This document shows, piece by piece, positions 44,625 through 53,626 of a DNA stretch of 64,000 nt. This stretch comes from Myroides sp. WP-1 (GTDB lineage Bacteria; Bacteroidota; Bacteroidia; Flavobacteriales; Flavobacteriaceae). Under the pieces are notes generated by a model, which searched no databases, was not told the origin of the DNA, and saw only the letters and a program-made list of their open reading frames with translations. Numbering within the stretch: position 1 is the first letter of the stretch; each line of letters opens with the position of its first letter. Location of the stretch: assembly GCF_014145635.1 (NCBI RefSeq), contig NZ_JACHTC010000013.1, positions 1 to 64,000 on the forward strand, in the 5' to 3' direction. The translations under genes and the position numbers were made by a program.

Positions 44625-47549
44625 TTAATATCCGAATAAATCTTCTAATGTTAATTCTTTGATGGTTCCGAATTTTTTAACGGCTTCCCAATCTAAGTTT
44701 TCTTTCTTCCCTAAAAGTCCAACGTTAAACGTTTTTCCTTTTACATGTTGGTTGAAGAAATTTACTAAATCCGACATTTGCATGTCTTGTGTTTGTTTGT
44801 AAATATCTTTGTTGATATCGTAATTGATTCCTCTTTCTTGTAAACTTAACCAGTAGTAGAAAATTTGCGCTTTCGTATAACGTTGTGTCGCGATATTTTT
44901 CAACGCTGAATTTTTCGCATTTTCAAACTGATTTTGTGCTTGAGGCATATCATTCATCAAGTCCATCATCGCATCAACGGCTTGTGGTAATTTGTTTGCT
45001 TGTGTTCCTACATAAGCCATTACGTAGTTGTACTTATCTAATTTACCTGCATTTGCGTAGTATGCATAAGCCGAATACGCTAATGATTTAGATTCTCTAA
45101 TTTCTTGGAAAACAACAGATGCCATTCCTCCTCCGAAGTAGCTATTGAATACGCTTGAAGTAGCTAGCAAATCTTTATTGAATTGTGATTCTCTACCGCG
45201 GTATGAAATTTCTGCTTGTACCATGTCATACGGAGCAAAGTAAACTGTTCCATCTGTCATCGGTTCTGCATATACTTTCTTCACTGGTGTTACTTTTCCT
45301 TTCCCTAAGTTGTGATTTGCAACAATGGCTTTTTTTACGGTTGGTAAATCATTTCCGTAGTAGAACACCTCTTGGTTATAATCGAAGAATTTGTGCAACA
45401 ACCCTACTAACTCTGTTGGTTTGATTGCTTTTAATTCTGCTTCGCTCAAGATATCTTTAAATCTGCTCAACTGATTTCCAGAAACGATATAGCTATTCAA
45501 TGCACGTTGAATTCCATTTTTACTCGATTTTGCATCAAAACGAGATTTTAAGATTTGATCTACTAAATTATCGTAAGACTCTTGTTCTGCTTTCGCATCA
45601 GTTAATAAGTGCTCTAATAATTTAATTCCTGCTGGGATATTTTCTTTTAGACCTGAAATCGTAATATACGATTTGTCGACTCCTGTGTTCAATGAATAAT
45701 TTACTCCCAATTTATAGAACTCCTTGCGGATATCTGCTGGTGAGTATTTCGTAGTTCCGATGTAATCTAAATATTCTAATGCTAAGCTTAGTTTTTTATC
45801 GTGATCTGATCCTACTGGTGTGATATACGTAACCGTTGCTAAATCATTCGTTATATTATCAATACTATATAAAGTTGTATTAATCTTTCCGATTTTTTCT
45901 CTTTTCAACGCTTTATTGAAGTCAACAAACTCTGGTTGAATATCCTTTACAGCTACCTGGTTCAATGCTTTGTAAAACACTGATTCACTATCTCTGTTTA
46001 AATCAATTGGTGTAATTCCAGGATTTTCAACGCGAACTAAATCTTTATTTTCTCCTTGGCGTTTGTAGACAATGGCGTAATTGTCTTTATAGTTTTCATT
46101 AGCAAAACGGATAATATCAGCTTTGGTAATTTTTTCCATACGGTCGATTTCACTTACCGCTTCTTCCCATGATCTACCTTGAATAAATGTTTGGTACATT
46201 TCTGTAGCCATTGCATCATTGTCTTCTAAAGCCATCATAGAGTTCTTTCTCAATTCATTGATTACCGCTTGCAACAACCAATCGTCAAATTCTCCTTTTT
46301 TAATTTTTTCGATTTGCTCTAACATGATGTCTCTCACCTCTTCTAAGGTTTGTCCTTCATTTGGCATCCCTGTTAATTGATGAACCGAATAATCTTTCAT
46401 GATCATTGGCGAACTTCCTGCATACAATGCTTTTTGTTTTTGATTAATATCTAAGTCAATTAATCCTGCTTGACCATTGCTTAAAAGCATGTCAATCATC
46501 GTCACATATAAAGCATCTTGTGTTTTAGCACCTCCCAAACGGAATCCCATTTCCACGCGTTCTGCTTGAGGACTGAAAACCTCTGCTGATTTAATTCCTT
46601 GGATCGGTTTTTCTACTGCAACATATTCTTTTGGTTGAACCCCTTTCTTCATGGTACCAAAATACTTGTTTACCATTTGAATTGTTTCTTCAAATTGGAT
46701 GTCTCCCACTAATACTACAGCAATATTATTTGGCACATAATACTGATCGAAATAGTTGTGAATTGCTACCATTGAAGGATTCTTCAAATGCTCAGAAGTA
46801 CCAATTGTCGTTTGCGTTCCGTAGTGTGTTGTTGGAAATAACAACGCCATCATTTTTTCATGTGATGCCCAGAAATCATTATCCTGACCACGGTTAAATT
46901 CCTCGTATACTGCCTCTAATTCTGTATGAAATAGACGCAATACCAATTGAGAAAAACGCTCTTGTTCAATAATTAAGAATTTTTCTAATTCATTAGAAGG
47001 AATAACATTTTTATACACCGTTTCGTCAAACCAAGTATGTGCATTTGTACCTGTTGCACCAATTGAGGCAACTGATTTATCATACTCATTCGCTACTGCA
47101 TACTGAGAAGCTTCTTTTGAAACCTCATCAATCTTTTTATAGATTGCTTTTTTCTTCTCTGGATCCGTTTCATTCTTGTGTTGTTCATACAAGTCAGAGA
47201 TTTTTTTAATCAACGCTTGCTCAACTTCCCAATTAACTGTTCCTAACTTAGACGTTCCTTTAAACAACATATGTTCTAAGTAGTGTGCTAATCCTGTATT
47301 GTCTTCTGGGTCATTATTTGATCCTGTTCGTACAGGAATATACGTTTGAATTCGCGGTTCATCGTGGTTTTGTGCCAAATAAACTTTTAAGCCATTTTGA
47401 AGTGTATAAACACGAGCCTTTGCTGGATCATTCTCTACATATTCATAGGTAAATCCATTAGCATCTGTCTTTGTAAGTGTTTTATATTGAGCGTGTAAAA
47501 CTCCACTCATCGAAAATATAAAACCAAACAATAAATATCTTTTTTTCAT
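44625..47549 (-). CDS. M16-family zinc peptidase (insulinase-like, two-domain)
   Basis: The 974-residue exported protein has a signal peptide ending at VLHAQ. The zinc motif HYLEH is at residues 89-93 (HXXEH), with the downstream ligand glutamate in EAVYEEFNRGQDN. The second M16 half (~500-970) has the M16_C signatures (e.g. FGGGMASVVFQEIRESKSLAYSAYA). It should be a periplasmic or surface peptidase that degrades oligopeptides. The usual full length is about 900-1000. The promoter is at 47569-47576. Confidence 0.93.
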   Translation of the reverse strand: MKKRYLLFGFIFSMSGVLHAQYKTLTKTDANGFTYEYVENDPAKARVYTLQNGLKVYLAQNHDEPRIQTYIPVRTGSNNDPEDNTGLAHYLEHMLFKGTSKLGTVNWEVEQALIKKISDLYEQHKNETDPEKKKAIYKKIDEVSKEASQYAVANEYDKSVASIGATGTNAHTWFDETVYKNVIPSNELEKFLIIEQERFSQLVLRLFHTELEAVYEEFNRGQDNDFWASHEKMMALLFPTTHYGTQTTIGTSEHLKNPSMVAIHNYFDQYYVPNNIAVVLVGDIQFEETIQMVNKYFGTMKKGVQPKEYVAVEKPIQGIKSAEVFSPQAERVEMGFRLGGAKTQDALYVTMIDMLLSNGQAGLIDLDINQKQKALYAGSSPMIMKDYSVHQLTGMPNEGQTLEEVRDIMLEQIEKIKKGEFDDWLLQAVINELRKNSMMALEDNDAMATEMYQTFIQGRSWEEAVSEIDRMEKITKADIIRFANENYKDNYAIVYKRQGENKDLVRVENPGITPIDLNRDSESVFYKALNQVAVKDIQPEFVDFNKALKREKIGKINTTLYSIDNITNDLATVTYITPVGSDHDKKLSLALEYLDYIGTTKYSPADIRKEFYKLGVNYSLNTGVDKSYITISGLKENIPAGIKLLEHLLTDAKAEQESYDNLVDQILKSRFDAKSSKNGIQRALNSYIVSGNQLSRFKDILSEAELKAIKPTELVGLLHKFFDYNQEVFYYGNDLPTVKKAIVANHNLGKGKVTPVKKVYAEPMTDGTVYFAPYDMVQAEISYRGRESQFNKDLLATSSVFNSYFGGGMASVVFQEIRESKSLAYSAYAYYANAGKLDKYNYVMAYVGTQANKLPQAVDAMMDLMNDMPQAQNQFENAKNSALKNIATQRYTKAQIFYYWLSLQERGINYDINKDIYKQTQDMQMSDLVNFFNQHVKGKTFNVGLLGKKENLDWEAVKKFGTIKELTLEDLFGY

Positions 47550-47568
47550 AAATAGTATTTTGTATGCC

Positions 47569-47576
47569 CAAAGCTA
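47569..47576 (-). promoter_or_regulatory. TAnnTTTG promoter element of the M16 gene
   Basis: TAGCTTTG on the minus strand, 19 bp before the ATG at 47549, with a TTTTG at about 47599-47603 as a possible -33 element (22-bp spacing). Confidence 0.6.
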
Positions 47577-47625
47577 AACATAATTCTCTTTTGTCGCACA
47601 AAAATTACATATAGTAAAAAAAGAA

Positions 47626-47654
47626 AACGCCTTTAGTTATTAACTAAAGGCGTT
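47626..47654 (-). terminator. Terminator of the PafA gene
   Basis: AACGCCTTTAGTTA and TAACTAAAGGCGTT form a 14-bp stem around a single T. On the minus strand a T-rich tract follows (TTTTCTTTTTTT). Confidence 0.85.
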
Positions 47655-47685
47655 GTTCTTTTATTGTTCTTTTATTGTTCTTTTA
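47653..47685. repeat. Three exact 11-bp tandem repeats across the PafA stop codon
   Basis: TTGTTCTTTTA is repeated three times without change. The stop codon (47672-47674) lies in the second unit; the third (rightmost) unit encodes the last residues of the protein. Confidence 0.9.
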
Positions 47686-49321
47686 TTGCTTCGTGAATTG
47701 GTGTACCAATGTTGCCATTTGGAAACTCAATTTTCAATAGTTGCGCAATGGTTGGCGCGATATCTGTCATATGGGTTTGACGTGTTGTTTTTCCTTGTTT
47801 AACACCCCATCCCATAAAAACTGCAGGAATGTGAGCATCATAAGAATTCCAACTTCCGTGTGTTGTTCCTTTTCCATCTTTAGAACCACTAAACCACTGT
47901 GGCTCTAAAATGATTTGAATTGCACCACTTCTCTTATAATTGTAGCCATTAATAATGCGCTCTCTTAGTATTTGTGGTACAGATGATTCAGCAGCTTCAT
48001 TCATATCTACAACGAAGGCTACTCCTTCTACTTTTTTCAACCATTTAATTGCCGCCGCAATAACCTCATCTTCTTCTACATCATTTTTCTCAATAACCTC
48101 ATAATTCAGATGTACTTGATAATTAGCCAAACTTTTAATCAAATCTGCTACACCAAACTTACTGCTTAACTGCTCATTCAATTCTTTGCGAATTGTTTTC
48201 GTATCAAAGTAACCTGAATTACCTTTTTGGTCAGCGAAGAACTTCGGATTATGTGCTGCACCGTGATCTGCACTTAAAAATAGGGTATAGTTTCCCTTGC
48301 CAATATGTTGATCTAAATAGGTCAAGAAATCCGCAATATCGCGATCTAAACGCAAATAGGTATCTTCTATTTCAATAGAATTAATCGCAAATTGATGTCC
48401 AATATAATCTGTAGAAGACAAACTAACAGCAAGGAAATCTGGTACCTGAGCGGGGTTATTTCCTAGCTTTTCACTTTCAATTGCTCGTTTAGCAAAATCA
48501 AGTGTTAATGTATTTCCCTGTGGAGTACTTTTGATTAATTCGTACCCATTTTCTTTCTTTAGTTTTACCAAGTCACGTGGAAATGTTGGCGCTTTTTCTC
48601 CCTTAAATGTTTCCTCGTATACATTGTCATCGGCAGTACTCAATACATACGTGTTTATTGGATATAGCGTTTTCCATCCTTGTTTATAGTATTGATCTAC
48701 TAGTTTCTCTTTGTTGAATCCCTTTACCCATTTTGGCAATTCATTCATATAATAAGTACTCGTAATCCAATCACCTGTTTTTCCATCTAACCAATACGCT
48801 GCATTGGCAAAATGTCCGGCAGGCAGAATTCCTCCTCTATCTTTAATCGCAATACCAATTACTTTGGACTGGAAGTTAGTAGCCAATTTCAATTGGTCTG
48901 TAACGGTAGATACCAATAAATTTTTAGGGGATTGTTGTCCTACTTTTCCTTCTCCGCCAACCGCTTGTACGCTGTCATCTTGTGTACAATACATATTTTG
49001 TCCCGTTGCTTGGATAATAAAATCGTTTCCTGCAATACCGTGAATTGCGGGTACACTTCCTGTATAGATTGTGCTATGTCCGATAGCAGTATAGGTTGGC
49101 ACGTAATCAATCAAAGTATTTTCACTGGAAAAACCTTCATTTAACAAACGCTTAAATCCATTTTCACTATAGCGGTCATAATAGCGATACAAGTAATCCC
49201 ATCGCATTTGATCAACAACAAGACCTACGACCAATTTTGGTTTCTCCATCTTTTCACTGGCAAAAATGGCTAGCGAAAACAAGCAACTTATTGCTGTAAT
49301 TACAGTTGACTTAACATTCAT
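47672..49321 (-). CDS. PafA-type alkaline phosphatase
   Basis: The 549-residue exported protein begins with a signal peptide (ISCLFSLAIFASEK). The metal and nucleophile motifs are VVGLVVDQMRWDYL (Asp37), PTYTAIGHSTIYTGS (nucleophile Thr78, by analogy to T-x-x-x-H of the family), DYIGHQFAINS and LSADHGAAHNP. This is the calcium-independent PafA phosphatase of Bacteroidota, which releases phosphate from phosphomonoesters in the periplasm. The first residues after the signal are typical. The gene ends in tandem 11-bp repeats. Confidence 0.92.
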   Translation of the reverse strand: MNVKSTVITAISCLFSLAIFASEKMEKPKLVVGLVVDQMRWDYLYRYYDRYSENGFKRLLNEGFSSENTLIDYVPTYTAIGHSTIYTGSVPAIHGIAGNDFIIQATGQNMYCTQDDSVQAVGGEGKVGQQSPKNLLVSTVTDQLKLATNFQSKVIGIAIKDRGGILPAGHFANAAYWLDGKTGDWITSTYYMNELPKWVKGFNKEKLVDQYYKQGWKTLYPINTYVLSTADDNVYEETFKGEKAPTFPRDLVKLKKENGYELIKSTPQGNTLTLDFAKRAIESEKLGNNPAQVPDFLAVSLSSTDYIGHQFAINSIEIEDTYLRLDRDIADFLTYLDQHIGKGNYTLFLSADHGAAHNPKFFADQKGNSGYFDTKTIRKELNEQLSSKFGVADLIKSLANYQVHLNYEVIEKNDVEEDEVIAAAIKWLKKVEGVAFVVDMNEAAESSVPQILRERIINGYNYKRSGAIQIILEPQWFSGSKDGKGTTHGSWNSYDAHIPAVFMGWGVKQGKTTRQTHMTDIAPTIAQLLKIEFPNGNIGTPIHEAIKEQ

Positions 49322-49551
49322 TTTAAACTATTTATTTGGGTGTTATTATAGTAATTAATAGGGTCTTACAAAGCTATTAAAGTCGTTCAACATAGAAAAC
49401 ATCTCCTGTCTTAAAGTTTGTTAGCATATCTAACTACTAAAAAAAATGATTTTGACAAATAAAACCTTTTTGTCTGAATTTCATATTACCTCAGCATTAA
49501 ATATCAATAATTATTTCTTTAATTCTAAAAAGAAATCAAACGACTTGTTTT

Positions 49552-49582
49552 TTATTCTCCGTCTTCCTTTCGAGGAGAATAA
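49552..49582. promoter_or_regulatory. Inverted repeat before the Crp-like gene, possible operator
   Basis: TTATTCTCC (49552-49560) and GGAGAATAA (49574-49582) are exact inverted repeats, 13 bp apart and directly upstream of the promoter element at 49585. Position and symmetry fit an autoregulatory operator; the spacing is wider than the Crp/Fnr standard. Confidence 0.4.
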
Positions 49583-49584
49583 CG

Positions 49585-49592
49585 TATCTTTG
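49585..49592 (+). promoter_or_regulatory. TAnnTTTG promoter element of the Crp-like gene
   Basis: TATCTTTG, 37 bp before the ATG at 49630. Confidence 0.6.
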
Positions 49593-49629
49593 TTTTTTCT
49601 TGAATTTGATCTAACTCATTTGGCATACA

Positions 49630-50190
49630 ATGATTATTGAACAGCTTCTTACCGCTATTTACCCTTTACCCGAGCCTTCTTTAACTGCTTTAAAGGGGTT
49701 GTGTAGTGAATTGCACCTACCGAAAGGACATATTCTACTAGAAGCGGATCGAATTGAACATCATATTTACTTTATTAAAAAAGGGGTTGTCCGTGCCTTT
49801 TCTACCCATGAAGAAGGGGAAATCACCTTTTGGTTTGGCGAAGAAGGAAGTACCATTCTCTCGATGAAAAACTACGTTGAAAATCAGAAAAGCTATGAAA
49901 GCATTGAGTTATTGGTTGATTGTGAACTATATCAAGTCAATGTCAATGAGTTGAGTAAGCACTATCTAACGGATATCCACATCGCTAATTTTGGACGCAA
50001 GCTAGCGGAAAAAGAATTGATGCGAGTTGAAAAGCGAATTATATCACGAGATTTGCTTTCTGCTACGGAACGCTACAAAGATTTAATTGAAAATTTCCCC
50101 ACTATTATTCAGCGGGTTCCCTTAAAATATATCGCTTCGTATTTGGGTATTACGCAAGTAAGTTTGAGCCGAATTCGAAAGGATATTTAA
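49630..50190 (+). CDS. Crp/Fnr-family regulator (short type)
   Basis: The 186-residue protein has a cyclic-nucleotide-binding-like domain (residues ~10-120; KKGVVRAFSTHEEGEITFWFGEE) and a C-terminal helix-turn-helix (YIASYLGITQVSLSRIRKDI). The recognition helix has Q-V-S-L-S-R, so it does not carry the E-x-x-S-R signature of FNR and should read another half-site. It is a paralogue of the product of 15065-15640. The HAD gene lies 97 bp downstream and may be its target. Confidence 0.88.
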   Translation: MIIEQLLTAIYPLPEPSLTALKGLCSELHLPKGHILLEADRIEHHIYFIKKGVVRAFSTHEEGEITFWFGEEGSTILSMKNYVENQKSYESIELLVDCELYQVNVNELSKHYLTDIHIANFGRKLAEKELMRVEKRIISRDLLSATERYKDLIENFPTIIQRVPLKYIASYLGITQVSLSRIRKDI

Positions 50191-50287
50191 CTACCCGAAA
50201 AACCGGAGTGAACTGCTAATTTTATCTTAGTCTTCATGGTGTACGCCTAATCTTTACTTATCTTTAGGCTCATAATAACAACGCGAC

Positions 50288-50974
50288 ATGAATAAAATTA
50301 AAGTGGTTGCCTTTGATGCAGATGATACCCTCTGGATCAATGAACCTTTTTTTAGAGAAGCAGAACAACAATTCTGTATTTTACTGGAAGATTATCTTAC
50401 GCATCAAAGTATTTCTCAAATCCTCTTTAAAACACAAGTAGATAATTTACCATTATATGGTTATGGCATAAAAGGGTTTACGTTATCGATGATTGAATCA
50501 GCTGAGATTATTTCCAAGGGAACCTTAAATCCTAAAATCATCGATAAAGTTGTCAAAATAGGAAAGGAACTATTAACCAAGCCTGTTGAATTATTAGACG
50601 ATGTAGAGATTATTCTTCAAGAATTACAAGCAAAGTATCGCTTAGTTGTTGCAACAAAAGGCGACTTAAAGGATCAACACCGCAAATTGCATAAATCAGG
50701 GCTAGGACCATACTTTCATCATATTGAAGTGATGACTGATAAGGAAAAAATTGATTATGAAAAATTACTCAAGCGCCTCGATGTACAACCGGATGAATTT
50801 ATCATGATTGGAAATTCACTGCGTTCGGATGTATTACCTGTTTTGGAACTGGGAGGATACGCTGTTCACGTTCCTTTTCATACCACATGGTTACATGAGC
50901 ATATTGAACACCCTGTAATTCACGAGAACTTTACCTCTATTAAAAAGTTATCCGAAATTAAAGGAATATTATAA
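50288..50974 (+). CDS. HAD-family hydrolase (phosphatase-like)
   Basis: The 228-residue protein starts with motif I VVAFDADDTLW (nucleophile Asp10, acid Asp12), motif II LVVATKGD, and motif III-IV EFIMIGNSLRSDVLPVL. The cap is helical (C1 type). It is probably a phosphatase of the YjjG/nucleotidase-like HAD group; the substrate is unknown. The upstream 97 bp carry a near-consensus TATCTTTA. Confidence 0.88.
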   Translation: MNKIKVVAFDADDTLWINEPFFREAEQQFCILLEDYLTHQSISQILFKTQVDNLPLYGYGIKGFTLSMIESAEIISKGTLNPKIIDKVVKIGKELLTKPVELLDDVEIILQELQAKYRLVVATKGDLKDQHRKLHKSGLGPYFHHIEVMTDKEKIDYEKLLKRLDVQPDEFIMIGNSLRSDVLPVLELGGYAVHVPFHTTWLHEHIEHPVIHENFTSIKKLSEIKGIL

Positions 50975-51010
50975 CATGTTTATATACTAATCAATACAAA
51001 AAAACAAGCT

Positions 51011-51490
51011 ATGAAAACAAGATTTTTAATCTTAGCAACACTAACCTTAACATCAGGTTACCTCTTGACGAGCTGTAAAGAAAGCAGCAAAGAAGCTCCT
51101 ATAACTGTTCCAGTATCAACGGAAGCGAGTCAGGTGGAAGCAACAAAGGTAGAGCCTATTAACCTAACTTTTGTTTCAGAAGGATATGCAACAAAAGAAG
51201 AAGGATCCGATTGGATAAAAATCAACATAACGAGTTTAGAACAAGATCAAGTTGCTATTCTCGTAACTTCAAGAGAGGATATTAAAAAACCTACTTGTTC
51301 TTTAGAAACAGTAGCAACCAAATTGAATGACCACACGTATCAAGCCATCTTACAAGAAGTTCCGGTAAACTTTTCTCTAAAAGAGGGAGAACTAAACATT
51401 GATACAGTTCATGAAAGTGACAGAGGGGTTTTATCTTACTATTGTTCTGGTGGAGGTTCTTTAGTTGGAAACTATAAAACAGCAAACTAA
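51011..51490 (+). CDS. Small lipoprotein, unknown function
   Basis: The 159-residue product has lipobox YLLTSC (Cys22). A Ser/Glu-rich linker to residue ~50 is followed by a beta-rich domain with a Cys at about 97 (KKPTCSLE) and another near the end (SYYCSGGGS), which could form a disulfide. It is 36 bp after the HAD gene, possibly one transcript. No family is recognised. Confidence 0.7.
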   Translation: MKTRFLILATLTLTSGYLLTSCKESSKEAPITVPVSTEASQVEATKVEPINLTFVSEGYATKEEGSDWIKINITSLEQDQVAILVTSREDIKKPTCSLETVATKLNDHTYQAILQEVPVNFSLKEGELNIDTVHESDRGVLSYYCSGGGSLVGNYKTAN

Positions 51491-51554
51491 ATTCATTTAT
51501 ACTCGTATTTTCTGTAGGCATTACATCGTTTATAAAGATGAACAGCTTGTACAA

Positions 51555-51582
51555 AAAAAGGAAGCCTCTCGGTTTCCTTTTT
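51555..51582. terminator. Bidirectional terminator
   Basis: AAAAAGGAAGCC (51555-51566) and GGTTTCCTTTTT (51571-51582), one wobble pair, loop TCTC. It lies between the converging lipoprotein and barrel genes. Confidence 0.85.
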
Positions 51583-51608
51583 CTGTTTCATAAGCAATTT
51601 ATTCTCTA

Positions 51609-52310
51609 CTAAAAACGATATCCTACATAAACACCAAAATTCTGATTGTAGATTTTAAAATCATTCGCGCCTTGATTTTCTTCTACGCCAAACGTATTGG
51701 AGTTATCAAAAATAGACGCAAATCCACGAGTATATTGTGCACCTAAAATCAAACCAAATTTGAATTGATATTCAATCCCCGCAGTAATACCATAATCCAT
51801 CTTTTGGAGGTACTTACTATCTTCTTGATCATCTTCTGTTGAGCCAAAGATTCCGTGGTCTTTATAGGTTTTTCCTTCTTCGTCAACTGACGTAATCGAG
51901 GAATACAACAACATATTGATATAAGGCCCTGCATATACTTGCAATCCGCCTACCTTAAAAGTTGGGCTAATGGGATTCAAGCGCAAGCTGTGCATTTCAA
52001 GCGTTGCATTAAACGTGTGATTATCTAATTCGCGTTTAAAATCGGCGCCGTAATTTTGGTAAAACAACTCGTGTTTCAATCCGAAATACGTTCCTATACT
52101 ATTATCTACACTAATTCCTACAAAGAAATTATTTCTATTATCTATTTTGCCATCTAGGGCTAATACATTCACGTCTCCTCCTTTCAGTGTAGATTGGAGC
52201 CATCCTGCTTTTACACTAAACGAAGTTTTTCCTTTTAGATCTTCATTAAAGTCTTGAGCCTTCATCGAAAACCCAGTTAATACTAATAAACTAAAAATAA
52301 TGTGTTTCAT
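51609..52310 (-). CDS. Outer-membrane beta-barrel protein of the efflux operon
   Basis: From the ATG at 52310 the protein is 233 residues and begins with a signal peptide (MKHIIFSLLVLTGFSMKAQ). A longer start at 52346 adds residues before the signal and is rejected. The mature part is a porin-like small barrel (PorT/OmpW-like, ending NQNFGVYVGYRF). It follows the TolC-like gene by 10 bp and is in the same operon. Its part in efflux is unknown; it could be an added outer-membrane component. Confidence 0.8.
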   Translation of the reverse strand: MKHIIFSLLVLTGFSMKAQDFNEDLKGKTSFSVKAGWLQSTLKGGDVNVLALDGKIDNRNNFFVGISVDNSIGTYFGLKHELFYQNYGADFKRELDNHTFNATLEMHSLRLNPISPTFKVGGLQVYAGPYINMLLYSSITSVDEEGKTYKDHGIFGSTEDDQEDSKYLQKMDYGITAGIEYQFKFGLILGAQYTRGFASIFDNSNTFGVEENQGANDFKIYNQNFGVYVGYRF

Positions 52311-52320
52311 ACTCCCCTTC

Positions 52321-53619
52321 TTAAAAATCAATATCCCAAATTCCAACTGCTTTCTCTAACTCTACCAACGACTCTGCATAGCCAAACAAAGTTTCTGCAT
52401 ACGCTTGTTGGGTTTCATTATAGGTACGTTGTGCATCTAATACTTCCAACAAGCTACTTGCACCGCGTTGATAACTATACTTTATCCCTTCGAATACTTG
52501 TTTTGCTTCTTCTAGCATTCCATTTTCAAAGCGCTGTATTTGCTTTTGTTTGGTTAAATAGTTTCGATAGGCTTGTGTGATTTCCTTTTCGAGTTCGAGT
52601 TCTACCATATCATATTCTAACGCTGCTTGACGTTCTTCATACAACGCTGTTTTCAATCCCGATTCACGTCGATTGGAGAACTTTAAAGGAACTGAAATTC
52701 CCGCTTTTACAACGGTATTACCCGGTGTAGGAGCCACCGCATTTTTAACGAAAGAATTGTTTTCTACACCGATGTTTAGTCCTAAATCAATCACGCGTTC
52801 TGCACGAGCTAACGCCACTTGCTTTCTTGCAACTACTTGATTTTGTTGCGCAACCAAATAATCTGCTCGATTATTTTGTGCTGTAACAATTAAATCCTCT
52901 AGAGCAAACAAGCGTACAAATTGGCTAAAATCTCCCATTGGTAAATAAACAGAATCTACTCTTTTCGCACTGATGATATTGCGTATCTCCATTAAACTAT
53001 TTTCCCATGTATCATCTGCATCTTGTAAATCATTCAACATCGATTTTGCTTCGAGCTTACTTTGAATGGCATCTACTTTGCTAATTTGCCCTAACGAGTA
53101 GCGAATACTATCCGATTGAGCCACTTGTAACATCGATTCATAAGAATCTTTCTGAATATCGTACAACATCTTGTTTTGCATGGCTTCCAAAAAGGTAATT
53201 GTCGATTCGGCACGCAACGCATGGAAAAATTCTTGAAGTTCTAATTCAGCTAGTACTTTTTGTTCGTTCGCCAAGTTTTTTCTTGCTTTTCGCTTGCCAC
53301 CTAATTCCAAATCCCAAGATAATTCCGCCTCAAAACCATACCCCATTTGCATGCGTTTTTGTTGGTTATCTGCCCAACCAATACTCAATTCAGGATCAGG
53401 AAATGCTTTGGCAGCCTGTACTTCTGCTTCTGCAATATTGATATTGTATTTTTCCGCAGCATAGCTCAAGTTGTTTGCTATCATTTTGGATAGAAACTCT
53501 TTATAGGTAAGTTCGCTTTTTGTTGTAGACTGCTCTGTATGCCCACTTTGAGCATACATGGCACTTCCACAAAACACAGCCATAACACTTATACTTATAT
53601 ATTTTTTCAACCTATTCAT
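52321..53619 (-). CDS. TolC-family outer-membrane efflux channel (CzcC-like)
   Basis: The 432-residue protein has an N-terminal signal (KYISISVMAVFCGSAMYAQ) and the long helical repeats of the OEP family, with two copies of the coiled-coil segment (NIAEAEVQAAKAFPDPELSIGW, QAALEYDMVELELEKEITQAYRN) and ending SLVELEKAVGIWD. It gives the outer-membrane exit of the metal pump. It lies 7 bp after the RND gene. Confidence 0.93.
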   Translation of the reverse strand: MNRLKKYISISVMAVFCGSAMYAQSGHTEQSTTKSELTYKEFLSKMIANNLSYAAEKYNINIAEAEVQAAKAFPDPELSIGWADNQQKRMQMGYGFEAELSWDLELGGKRKARKNLANEQKVLAELELQEFFHALRAESTITFLEAMQNKMLYDIQKDSYESMLQVAQSDSIRYSLGQISKVDAIQSKLEAKSMLNDLQDADDTWENSLMEIRNIISAKRVDSVYLPMGDFSQFVRLFALEDLIVTAQNNRADYLVAQQNQVVARKQVALARAERVIDLGLNIGVENNSFVKNAVAPTPGNTVVKAGISVPLKFSNRRESGLKTALYEERQAALEYDMVELELEKEITQAYRNYLTKQKQIQRFENGMLEEAKQVFEGIKYSYQRGASSLLEVLDAQRTYNETQQAYAETLFGYAESLVELEKAVGIWDIDF

Positions 53620-53626
53620 CTCAATG

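Larger units (their letters stand above)
49322..49629. other. Intergenic region, promoter and palindrome
   Basis: The 308 bp between pafA and the Crp-like gene are AT-rich and have no reading frame that I accept. They hold a 9-bp inverted repeat and a promoter element, described separately. Confidence 0.7.

Noticed and set aside
49446..49640. 64-aa plus-strand frame before the Crp-like gene
   Set aside because: It spans the promoter element and palindrome of the Crp-like gene, with an AT-rich, non-protein-like composition.
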